From positions 3,365,501 through 3,429,500 of the forward strand of contig JAJTWR010000044.1 in the NCBI GenBank assembly GCA_021613335.1: a stretch of DNA of 64,000 nt, written 5' to 3'. The DNA comes from Whitmania pigra (lineage: Eukaryota > Annelida > Clitellata > Hirudinida > Haemopidae). The notes under the pieces were generated by a model. That model saw nothing but the letters and a program-made list of their open reading frames with translations. It was not told the DNA's origin and searched no databases. Both the position numbers and the translations under genes were made by a program. This document shows, piece by piece, positions 26,401-37,000 of the stretch. The stretch's first letter is position 1; each line of letters begins with the position of its first letter.

Positions 26401-29400
26401 AGCATGTCATTGAACCAAAGTTCTGTTGTTCTGCAAAATTTGTTTGCTACCCAAAGATCACTTGTTTCTAAGGTGCCTCCACCTTGTAAAGGGTGACCCA
26501 GGTTTTTTAGCTTACAAGTTTATTATATATTTTACAGTTTCCAGAACTGCTGTTTGAGGAGGATACTGAGCAGTGTGCAGATTTGTGCCTACGATTACTG
26601 AAACATTCGAGTTCCTGCATGGCTAGCATAAGAATGCATTCCAGTGCATCTCTGTACATGCTCATGAGGCAGAACTATGAGATTGGCAACGTTAGATTAA
26701 CTCATTGATAATTTCTTTCAGAATACTTAAAACAGTAATAATAATATATTCTGGAATTTAATAATAATACTATGTTCTAGAATTTTGCTCGAGTGAAGAT
26801 GCAAGTGACAATGAGCTTAAGTTCTTTAGTGGGCCAGAGCCAAACATGTAATGAGGAATATCTAAGAAGATCATTAAAAACAATTCTTCTTTATGCTGAT
26901 AATGATCTTGAGTTGAAAGAGACTACGTTCCCCGATCAGGTGGAGATTTGTACATGTTTGTGGTTAATTAATCATATTTTATTTTTTAAATTCATGTGTT
27001 TGTGGTCAAATAATTATATTTTATTTTCTTGAATTCATGTGTTTTAGGTTAGAGATCTGGTTATGAATCTGCACATGATATTGTCAGACACTATAAAGAT
27101 GAAGGAATATCAGTCTGATCCTGAAATGCTATTGGACCTCATGTATAGAATTGCCAAAGGATATCAGAATTCACCAGATCTTAGATTGACATGGCTTCAT
27201 AATATGGCTGCTAAACACAATGAAGTTTGAGACTTTTTGTTGTTCATTTGATGCAGAATTTTTAACTTTGTTGAATTATTAGAGGAAGAATTATGCAGAG
27301 GCTGCTCAATGTCTGGTCCATGCAGCAGGTCTTGTGGCAGAATATCTTAACATGCTAGAAGATAAGCCCTACCTTCCAGTTGGTTGTGTGGCACTGCAGG
27401 TAAAATATTGATGAACTGAATATTTTTATGCACGATTTATATGTTCTGCTGTATTTCCATATATCATATTTTCCCGTCTTCCTAGCATGTGTCCCGAAAT
27501 GTTCTGGAGGAGAGTGCTGTTTCAGAGGATGTTCTCTCTCCAGAAGAAGAGGGTATATGCCAGGGCAAATATTTCACTGAATCTGGTTTAACTGGATTGT
27601 TGGAGCAGTCTGCAAACTTTTTTGAAATGGTCATTTATTAGTCATTTGTTTTTTTTTTGTGCAACGTTTACAAAAATTTTTTTTTTAATTCATTGTAATT
27701 TCAGGCATCAATGTATGAAGCTGTAAACAATGTATATAAGGTATTGACTCCTATATACGAGAACAATAGAGACTTTAAGAAGTTGACCCACATTCATGGG
27801 AAAATATGTGAAGCATTTGGCAATATTATCAAACAGGTTGTTGTGTCATTTCTAAAGCTTTGCAAATCAGTATTTGTAAATGAAATGTTCTATACATTGT
27901 AGGACAACAAGAGGATGTTTGGGACTTATTTTCGGGTTGGATTTTATGGCTCGAAGTTTGGTGACCTTGATGGTCAAGAGTATATCTATAAGGAACCTGC
28001 CATTACAAAATTATCAGAAGTGTCACATAGACTTGAGGTATAACTAATTATTTTTCTTCTTAGAAATGTCTGTGTAAACATAGTTTGTTTACATAGCACC
28101 TTACATAACATAAGAGGAAATTTATATTGTTATAATCATTATATATGGCGATGCAATCTGGTTTGTAAAAGCAAATGCAACTTGCTAACAACTTTCCTCT
28201 TATTTCTGCTTGTGGGGATGCAACCCTTTGATTTTGTTTATCTTTACCTAAATCTGGATGTTTAATGTTTGAGGTCATGCATTATTAACAAGTTGTTTCT
28301 TAATGGCTGGATGTTAGTAATTACTTCGAAATAACAATCATTGCTTAGCAAAAAGTCAATTTTTAAAATGCAAGTGTGTTTTGTACCAACAACCATAATT
28401 TTTTTAAAATGCTGACAAAAATACAATACTAATAAATTAATTATTTGTTTATTACAGATAATATAAATTACAATTTTGATAAATTCAGTTAATGGAGAAC
28501 TCTATAAAAATGTTGAAATTTAATTATCCTTAAATTATATTAAGCAGCAATTTACATATTTTGCAGGGTTTCTATTCAGAGAAGTTTGGGAATAATTTTG
28601 TTGAGATAATAAAAGATTCAAACAATGTGGAGAAGACTCACTTGAATCCTGATAAAGTGTGTTTGAGAATTGCTATTTAAAATATTACTTTTGATTAGGC
28701 AATTAATTTAGTAGTTTTTAACCAATTACTTGCCAAAAAATCTAAATATCCTTTTCTTAACTTATTGTCATTTATATAATATTTAAGGATACATGCTTCA
28801 GATGTTAAAATTTGTTTTTTGCCTATTGTCTCAGCTGTTAACCCTTTCAAACCATGTTTTTATTTAAGGCTTTCATACAAATTACTTATGTCGAACCTTA
28901 CTTTGACTTGTATGAGATGAAGGACAGACAGACTTTTTTTGAAAGGAATTACAACATTAGTTAGTTTAAGTTTTCTGAATATGAAGTTCTTGTATGAATG
29001 TTTGTTCCAAAATTTTGCAAATCATCTGTGACATCACAGGAATGACCATCTAGCTCACAAAAAGTTATCCAGCTGTTCATTGTAGTCAATGGGTTCATAT
29101 TAGTCTCAACTTTTTTAAATGTTTTGCTTATGCATTATCATTAACTTTTTAGAGAGATTTATGTTTGCAACTCCCTTTACCAAAGATGGAAGAGCTCATG
29201 GAGACCTGAGGGAGCAATACAAAAGAAAAACCATTCTAACAACTTCCCATGCCTTTCCCTATATTAAAACCAGGCTTATAATTATTGCAAAGGATTCTGT
29301 AAGACAGTCCAAGCTCATATGTGTTTACTTAAATTGAGGAGCTAATTAATACATTAAAATATTTGTTTAGGTTGAACTGACCCCTATTGAGGTTGCAATT

Positions 29401-30148
29401 GAGGACATTCAGAAAAAGACTAAAGAACTGAACCTTGCATTGAAGCAAGAGCCTCTTGATGCTAAAATGTTGCAAATGGTGCTTCAAGGCTGCATAGGTG
29501 CAACTGTGAACCAAGTAAGGAAATGACACTTTCAATTAGTTGGTTGTTGGAAGACCCACTGGCATAATTTTAGTCAAATATAATAATGTGACTTACACTT
29601 AAATGCATACGTACACGTATATATAAAAATGTGTTAATTAGCTAAATTTGGGTTCTGTGGGCAAAACTTTAATCCCAGCAATAACTTCAACTTGCAAAGC
29701 TTATTAGCTCTTGAACATTGTTTACTAAAGTCACCTGACATGGTAGACTTTATAATTTTGGCAATTATGATTTTAATATTGCAGGGGCCGGTCGAGATGG
29801 CTACAGTTTTCCTCTCTCCTCTCAGAGATGGTGAACACCCCAATAAATTCCACAACAAACTAAGGAGCTGTTTCAAGGACTTCCTGAAAAAGTAGGGCTA
29901 TCTGGCATTATTTGGGCCTGGTGCAGCCCCATAGATTAAGCCCAATTAAGCAATTGCAGGTCTCTAACGAGGTTTTGTTATTCAGATGTGGAGATGCATT
30001 AAGCAAAAACAAGAGTTTGATTGGTATAGACCAGAAAGAGTACCAGATGGAGCTGGAGAGGAACTACAAAAACACATCAGAGCAGCTTCTCCCAATGGTG
30101 TCATCAGGACACCCGTCATCCTTGCTACATCCAAGGCACAAGAAGTAA
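11484..30148 (+). CDS. DOCK7: DOCK7-like Rho GEF (DOCK6/7/8 class), 43 exons
   Basis: Dedicator-of-cytokinesis family GEF for Rac/Cdc42. Exons: 11484-11521, 12510-12609, 18043-18209, 18270-18341, 18550-18661, 18725-18940, 19327-19412, 19541-19757, 19827-19895, 20005-20158, 20740-20867, 20946-21039, 21132-21294, 21362-21479, 21921-21991, 22056-22386, 22454-22670, 22729-22884, 22952-23071, 23152-23204, 23272-23367, 23425-23574, 23659-23772, 23850-24157, 24325-24571, 25017-25193, 25560-25689, 25844-25937, 26150-26243, 26338-26472, 26538-26690, 26781-26939, 27048-27224, 27283-27399, 27486-27629, 27705-27836, 27903-28037, 28567-28656, 28869-28959, 29153-29298, 29371-29514, 29785-29891, 29986-30148. 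The frame closes exactly: 5,985 nt including TAA, 1,994 residues. The start exon ([13 protein letters not shown]) joins an exon with AAEVRKHY, matching the conserved DOCK6/7/8 N terminus. DHR-1 covers about residues 530-712 and DHR-2 about 1560-1994. One intron (after 23204) begins with GC. This is probably the single invertebrate co-orthologue of DOCK6/7/8, so the exact paralogue name is inference. Confidence 0.94.
13417..13570. repeat. Pentanucleotide satellite TATAT/TTACA/TCACA ladder
   Basis: About 150 bp of 5-bp units. It begins as TTATA repeats, changes to TTACA, then TCACA, returns to TTACA and ends in TTATA, so the array is nearly symmetric. It lies in DOCK7 intron 2. Confidence 0.9.
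14621..15148 (-). pseudogene. R2-like ORF, REL endonuclease fragment (175 aa)
   Basis: Carries the restriction-like endonuclease signature of R2-like elements: a valine-rich strand with [10 protein letters not shown] (acidic E and D plus the following [16 protein letters not shown]) and the strand [14 protein letters not shown]. It continues the frame at 15872-15135 after a shift, so the two were once one reading frame. The end near [10 protein letters not shown] is the usual C-terminal helix. Confidence 0.75.
15135..15872 (-). pseudogene. R2-like ORF, post-RT region fragment (245 aa)
   Basis: Open frame coding a region typical of the segment following RT in R2-like elements: YLGR-like [32 protein letters not shown] and [21 protein letters not shown]. 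It lacks the RT catalytic motifs, so it is a truncated remnant. It overlaps the next frame by 14 bp at a short tandem duplication. Confidence 0.75.
16090..16690 (-). mobile_element. Second, degraded R2-like copy
   Basis: Nucleotide similarity to 15135-15620 can be followed by eye: CATGTTGTCTACTGTCC, CTCTCCTGGATGATC, and CTGTAGAGGGCAACTGAAGAAAGCCCCAG correspond to segments of the GC-rich copy. It is more AT-rich and has no ORF, so it is an older copy 130 bp from the younger one. Confidence 0.65.
18409..18472. repeat. (ATT)n/(TTG)n microsatellite
   Basis: Trinucleotide run ATTATT... passing into GTTGTT... within the DOCK7 intron between exons 4 and 5. Confidence 0.85.
21283..22386 (+). CDS. 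DOCK7: DOCK DHR-1 (C2-like) domain exons
   Basis: The DHR-1 domain is known to bind phosphoinositides and place DOCK proteins at membranes. Four exons carry it, from the YEPHNSYI/NLLYLYP entry, through [19 protein letters not shown] and [12 protein letters not shown], to the C2 strands with [27 protein letters not shown] and [13 protein letters not shown]. Order and spacing agree with the family. Confidence 0.88.
24790..24985 (-). mobile_element. tRNA-derived SINE (copy 1)
   Basis: Reverse-complement copy of the SINE best seen at 46137 and 56040: tRNA-like head with CAGCAGTAATGGCAACAGTC-type sequence, B-box-like TTCGAAAACC and the GCACTACATAAATGG tail. It ends about 30 bp before the acceptor of DOCK7 exon 26, so it may supply or crowd the branch-point region. 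Confidence 0.7.
27183..30148 (+). CDS. DOCK7: DOCK DHR-2 (GEF catalytic) domain exons
   Basis: DHR-2 is the exchange domain. The lobe A helices start near [11 protein letters not shown] and continue with [43 protein letters not shown] and [18 protein letters not shown] follow. The last lobe includes [16 protein letters not shown], which contains the position of the nucleotide-sensor valine known from DOCK structures, and [20 protein letters not shown]. All key blocks are present, so the protein should be an active GEF. Confidence 0.9.
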
Positions 30149-30428
30149 TGAAAGCACCTCTGGGCACGTCATGTGTTGATAGCATTGATTAGAAATCTAG
30201 AGTTTTCTAAGATGACATTCTTGCCTTTCTGCACCATCGGATATTTTTGCACATTTTTTAGAGTGTTATAATATTAAGCAGCTTGAAAACATATGTTAGA
30301 TAAATTCATGGCTTGTTAAAAATTATTGTTATCTCCCAATCTCAAAGTCAAGTTGAGGGTTGCATAGAATGGAGAATCATAAAGTTCTATATCACTAAAA
30401 CTAGTCACTTCTAGTACAACATCTGCAG

Positions 30429-31047
30429 CTACTCGAAAGAAACATGGACCATTAAATTAGAAGAAAGTGCATCACCAGCAGGACTCTTCAAATGAACCAT
30501 CCTATAACCTGGAACAAAATTTGTCTTAAGATTGCTTCAAGTTCTATTAAATATTGTCATTCGTACCTGGCATCAATGTCTCCATTCTAAAGCATCTCTG
30601 TGCAACCAGAACATCACCAGTTATTTTCTCATAATCATGCACTTCAAACAGGATTTGGCTTATTTCTGGATGTTGGAGGCTAAAAGTAATCTTGTGGTTC
30701 CATGATGGATTGAATCCTGAATATATCCCAAATGGTTTAAATGACTTACAAGCAAAAAACAAACCATTATTGCAAATAACTAGCCATTGTTTTTGATTAC
30801 TTCGGTCCTGAAGCTATAGCAGTCATCAGGAACACCAACTGTTCTAACTATCACATAAGGGTCCAAAATGCTAGCCACTGAATCTTTGGGTTTTTTAGGC
30901 AAGGAAAAGCCATCAAGGATCTACGTGCATTACATTATTTCTAATAACGACCTCCTTTAGAACAATTTTAACTTTGGCTTACTGTTATGAAATAGTTCCT
31001 TCTGCGGTTCAGTAACTTGGATTTAAAAAATTTTTCAAGGCTTTCAG
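30429..31047 (-). CDS. PLCD: PLC C2 domain exons
   Basis: Four exons code about residues 577-719. [10 protein letters not shown] and the [14 protein letters not shown] strand are the typical C2 blocks, followed by [18 protein letters not shown] and a final strand [13 protein letters not shown]. The exon ending at 30785 needs a GC donor to keep frame. Confidence 0.88.
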
Positions 31048-34000
31048 CTATAATCAGTAATGCATTTAGTTACCCATGATATGAAATTATTAATTGCAAT
31101 CCTAATTGTTATTTGGTTAGGATGATAACTCTATTTTGTCCCTTTAATTCAATATATGTTGTAGATATATAGATCAACAAAATTACATTGTTCACACTGG
31201 TTTCTTAGGTTTGGTGGTGCTCCAGTATATTGAAATTATGTGGCTCATGGTTCTATTTGAGCTTGATGTGCCTGCTCTACATTATGTTTTTGCACATCTT
31301 TTAAACACTGGCTTCATCCCCACAAGTTAATAGCTCAACAGTCGCAAGCTACTTAAATGTAATCATTGACTGGAAATTAAAGATCCGGTAATTCATCGCC
31401 AGGAAAGTTTGTCGCACGGAAAATTCATTGCCCGTTCCTCAAATCATCCAGTGATTTCTTTTGATCAGAAGAGTGATGCTGATAGCAGACTGGTTGGGGT
31501 TGAGGTTTTATCGAGAAGCAATAAGATTTGATAGGCACGGCATGTGGTTGTATGTGAAGCTAAAGAGTGATGTGATTTAATATAATGTGCTACGGTGACC
31601 CGTCAAAATAGCCCAGCGACAAAATAGCCCCGTCAAAACATCCCCGTCAATGTATCTTTATAAAAAAAATATTTATATGAGTTGATACATTAACCTATAA
31701 CTTATTTCAAATTTGATTAAATGAAATGAGTTTTGTGTTTTGATGGTGCTATTTTGACGGGGCTATTTTGTCGCCGGGCTATTATGACCGGGTGCCAATG
31801 TGCTACTGATAAGCTGAATGTTGGAGCTTTTCTTCAAAGACTCTGATTAATGCATGTAATCAATAAATTAATTGATATCTTACTTATTTCCAAAAACTGG
31901 ATGCTACGTACATATGCAATTTCTTTGTAAGCCTTATTCTTATCATCTATAAAAATATAAATACAACCATGTATTCTCATAAATTTTTTGGATGAATTTT
32001 CAGCTGTGAATAAGTTTTTTGTGGCCTGGAAATTTTTATGTGATTTGTCATTTGACAACTCGCATCACACCATTCTTAAACTTTTTAAAGTGAAGTTAAA
32101 GAAATTATACTTGTTACCATTTCTTTGATATTCAGGTTTGAGAACATAACCGCATCCTCCATTGTCACTGAACATTCCTCTATTAAGGAACATGGGCTGC
32201 TTTGGGGTTTGATGATTAAGAGCAACTACAACGACAGCAATAACATCCCATAATGATTTTTACAATAGTTGGATTCTGACAAAGTCTTACCTAATTGACA
32301 GCCTGCTAGCCAAAATATTATTGGATCATAATTACTGGATTTGATTCTGGTCCCAGAAGGATAAATTCTGCTAAGAACCCTCATATTATGTGCTATAAAC
32401 TCCTGTAAGTTGTTCTGAGCCAGATTTTTTGCCTTACTCTCATCTAAGGAACAGACATTCTTGAAATTATCTGAAATGATAATTAATTCTTTAAAAAATT
32501 TATATTAAATTTAAATCTTCGAGTTATATATTTTTAATTACATTTTAAAACAAATATTTATCATGTAACTATTTCTCAATGACTGATTTGGAAAAGCTGC
32601 TACTCTTAAATTGCCATCAAAACAGCAGAATTTGTTACGGTGAATAGCAGAGTGTTGGAAGCTAGAAAACTTTGCTGGCTGACAAATAGCAACAAGGTCA
32701 CTGAGTTCCTTTGCCAGCTTGACTGACTTTTGCCTTGCATCAACAAAATCATATTCACTTGTGGGCTCATCTGATTCTACTGAAGAACTTTTGAGCATCT
32801 CCAACTTTTTGCACTGAAAGATTATGAAAGATAATGAAAGGCAAAAGTGTTATCAAAAGTATTTTATAATAAATAATCAAACCTTCACAATTATTTTACC
32901 CATAAGTTGCTTTGGTGAAGGACAACTTTCTTCATTTATTGGTCCAACAAAGATTTTATCTATATCATTAGATTAAACATGAAAATTGGTTTTCAGGTTT
33001 GAATTCGTTTATTTTCAAAAAAACTATATTCAAAAAAAAAATCACACCAAAAAAAGATTCGCAAATTCATTAATGAACTATCCCAAGGGAATTAATTCCC
33101 GTCTAGAGGATAGGTTGTTTCAATTTGACAAATTTAAAGGGGCGTTTGAAAGGGTCTTTGCATATATATAAACTTCTAATGGTAACGACAGGTGAAAATT
33201 AATGGCAACAACTAAGAGACGAGGAATAATCGGAATAATGAATAAGCGATGTAATCAACGAGGAAAAAAACCAGGGTAATAAAGTGAATGATAAGGTGGA
33301 AATGTGGATAACAGGTTCAACAGGTGGATAGAATGTGTTTTTTAAGATGGGATTTAAACAGTGAGGAACTGTTTAGAGAAACAAGGGACGACGGCAGAGA
33401 GGAGAGCGAGAGTGGACCTTTGCAACATATGGAGAATTTTTTGAAGGTGGTACGGGAAAATTCAGATCTCAATTGATTGGATGATCTAAGATTGTAATAG
33501 TGGACATCTGATGATTTGAAAAACATATTATTAAAGGATGGAGGCAGCAAGTTATGTTCATAATTGTATATGAAGAGGCAATTTTTGAATTTATTGATCT
33601 GATATATATTTAGAAGTCCATTTGAAATAAAAAAGTCCTTTGTATGGGCACGTGGATGGAGATGAAATATAGTACGAATTATTCTTTTTTGGAGTGTAAG
33701 TAAGTAGATAAGTTTAGAGGGATAGGTAGAGGCCCAGGCGATATTACAATAGATGAGATAAGGATATATTAAAGAATAATAAAGCATAATGAGAATTTTT
33801 TTATCAACAAATGTAGAGACCCTTGACATGATGCCAATGTTTTTTGAAATTTTGGAGGCAACGTAATTGATATGCAAAAACCAGTTTAATCTATCATCAA
33901 TAATAATGCCGAGGAATTTGGTAGAGGTGACATGTTTAATCTGTAAGTTGTTGATGCAAGGTTGAATACTATGGGTTCTGTCCTTATTTTTTGAGCAAAA

Positions 34001-37000
34001 CAGCATAAAATTTGTCTTGTCGACATTTAAAGATAACTTATTGGCGCGAAACCAAGTGTCAACATTTGTTAACTCCCTATTGATGCTGATAATTAAGTCA
34101 TTGAGATTTTTGCCAGAAGCAAATACATTTGTATCGTCTGCGAATAATAAAAATGTAAGTAAAGATGATGAGTTATGTAAATCGTTAACATAAGTTATGT
34201 TTAGCAAGGGGCCAAGAATAGACCCTTGAGGAACGCCACAAGCTACGTCACTAAACGAAGATTCAAACCCATTAAATTCTGTCAATTGTTTACGACCCGA
34301 CAAATAACTGGTGAACCACTTCAAAACACAACCACGCAAACCGTAATGATAAAGTTTCGACAAAAGTATCTCATGATTTACGGTATCAAATGCCTTTGAT
34401 AGATCGAGAAACACACCGATGGTGAACTCACCACGATCCAGAGCGTCGGCAATTTTCGAATAAAGTAAGAGTAGAGGCATATATGTTGAGTGATTTTTTC
34501 GAAATCCGAATTGTTTGTTATTGAGCAGACTAAACCTTGATAAGAAGGATTCAACTCGACGATATACGGCCTTTTCGAAAATTTTTTTAAAATATGGCAG
34601 AATTGAGATAGGTCTGTAATTGCAGATCCTGTTCAGATCACCGGATTTATGCAAAGGAATCACTTTGGCCAATTTTAAGTCATCTGGTACACTCCCCGTC
34701 GACAGTGAACAATTGATCAGAGAGCTGAGAATATTGGAGATCAATGGGATGAATTCGCCAGCAATACAAGGATCAATACCATCAAGACCACAGCTATGGG
34801 AGGTCTTCAATTCTTTAACTATTTGGATGATCTCATCTGGCGAAACAGGGAAAAAAGACATTGTGGGAGTGGGAGATCTCGTAAGGAATTCATGGAAGGA
34901 TTTGGGTGGAGGGATGATTTTCTTTGCCAAGTTTGGACCAAGATCGGAAAAATGTTTGTTGAATTGTTCAGCTATTTCAGTTGGGGAGTTTAGTTCGCAT
35001 CCGTCGTCTGAATAGAATATGTCGGGAGCTTCAACTGATTTGCTCCCTCTAGACAAAATACTTTTTATGATGTTCCAAGTAACTTTTGGATTTCCCTGTT
35101 GTCTCAGGAATTTTGATGAGAAATGTTGGCGAATTATAGCTTGCTTGATAGTTTTGAATCTGTTTCTGTACTTTGTGAATTTGATCTTGTTTTCTGGAGT
35201 TGGATTCTTTAGATATGTCTTGTACAGTTTGCTTTTTACTCTGCAAGATTTTAGGAGGGCGGGGGTCATCCATTCCTGTTTTTTTTAATTCTGGATTGAG
35301 AACCGACAGTTGTCAAGGGAAAACAATGATTGTATAGACTTTGATATTTCGATAGAAAAAGTTTGTAGGCATGAGATATATTTTGGGATTCACATTCTCT
35401 GGTCACATCAGACCAGTCCACCTCAGTCAAGCATTCTTTAAATTTCAGTTTTGTTTGTTTATCTTGTTTTCTGTGCAGCTTTGGGGGCTCCACTATTTTA
35501 ATAGTCTCATGTAGTTTGATGTTGATGTGGAGAGGGAAGTGATCCGAAATATCATCAATAATTATCTTGGAGATGCATTTGCTGAGAGAGATATTTGTGA
35601 AAATATTGTCTATAAGAGTGGCAGATGAGGGTCCAATTCTTGTGGGTTTGAGGATCAGGCATCATGAAAAAGGAGTGGAGGATGTTTAAAAATTCATTAG
35701 TGGGTTGACTGCTTTCAATTGCTAATAGGTTAATGTTGAAGTCGCCCATTATTATGGTTTCAGATGCTTATTATAGCTTATTACAGGGGTGGGCAAACTT
35801 TTTCTACAGAGTGCCACATTGAAAACTTGATTGTTATCAGGGGGGGGGGGACAAATAAAATGACAAATATTAGATACAAATAACTATGTATTTGTCATTT
35901 TATTTCACATTCACACCTATTACACATGCACATTACATTTTAAAATATGAACTAAACCAGTTGCTAATTTGGTAATAAGATTTTATTATTCATAATTATT
36001 TCAAAGTCTGCCAACATCGATCTGTTCTTAGACTTGTTTATTTTCATAAAAGAAAACACTTGCTCATAAATGTATGTAGACCAAAATAGTGACAAAAGCT
36101 TGGCAGCATAGCTTTTTAGGTGTGGAAATGCCACTGCTTGCAAGCATTCATAAAACTCCAGCAGAGGAACTGACTTGAACTTCTCCTTCAGGTCAAGTAG
36201 CACTAACTGTATATCCTCTGGGGTTGAATTAGTTTCTGCACTAAATGGCAAACTGAGGATTTTGAAGAGTGGTTCCAGGTTCTTGAAGTCTTAGAACCTC
36301 CTTCCAAATTCCTTTACCAAGGCATCCAACTGAGCCTTGTACTTGTCAGCTGTTTCACCAATGATTTGCTGATTTAGTAAAGGGAAATGGCAAAACCTGT
36401 TTTCACCTGCTTGCTTGGAGAACAGAGAAAGTTTTGCCTAAAATTATTTAACATGCACATACATTTCATGTGCAAACAAGCTATTGCCCTGAAGTTTGAC
36501 ATTCAGTTCATTCAACTGTTCCACAATATCAAAGGCAAACATGAAGTCTGATTTCCACTCTTCATTAAAAATGTTAGTAAAAAAGTCACACATAAAACCC
36601 TTCATCTCTAGGAACATAACTATTTCTTCCTTGAGATCCCACACTCGCATCAATATCTTGCCTAAGCTCAGCCCACAGACACTGCTATAGCAGATAATAT
36701 CAGAATGTTCAATATCCAAATCTTCAAGCAGTGCCTGGAACTGCCTGTGCTGAAGTGCTCTGGCTCTTATAAGGTTTATCACACTGACAACTGGGTCAAT
36801 AATATGCTTGATATTCAACGATATTCAGCTTTACACAGACTTTCCTGATGGATGTCACAGTGGAGAGATAAAAGTACATGGTTCTTCTTTAATTTCGTTA
36901 TTAATCAACTTCACCAGACCTACCTTTTTTCTAGTCAAAGCACAAGCTCCATCGGTTGTTACACTTGCCATCTTGTTCCACAGCAACCCAGTTCTTTCAA

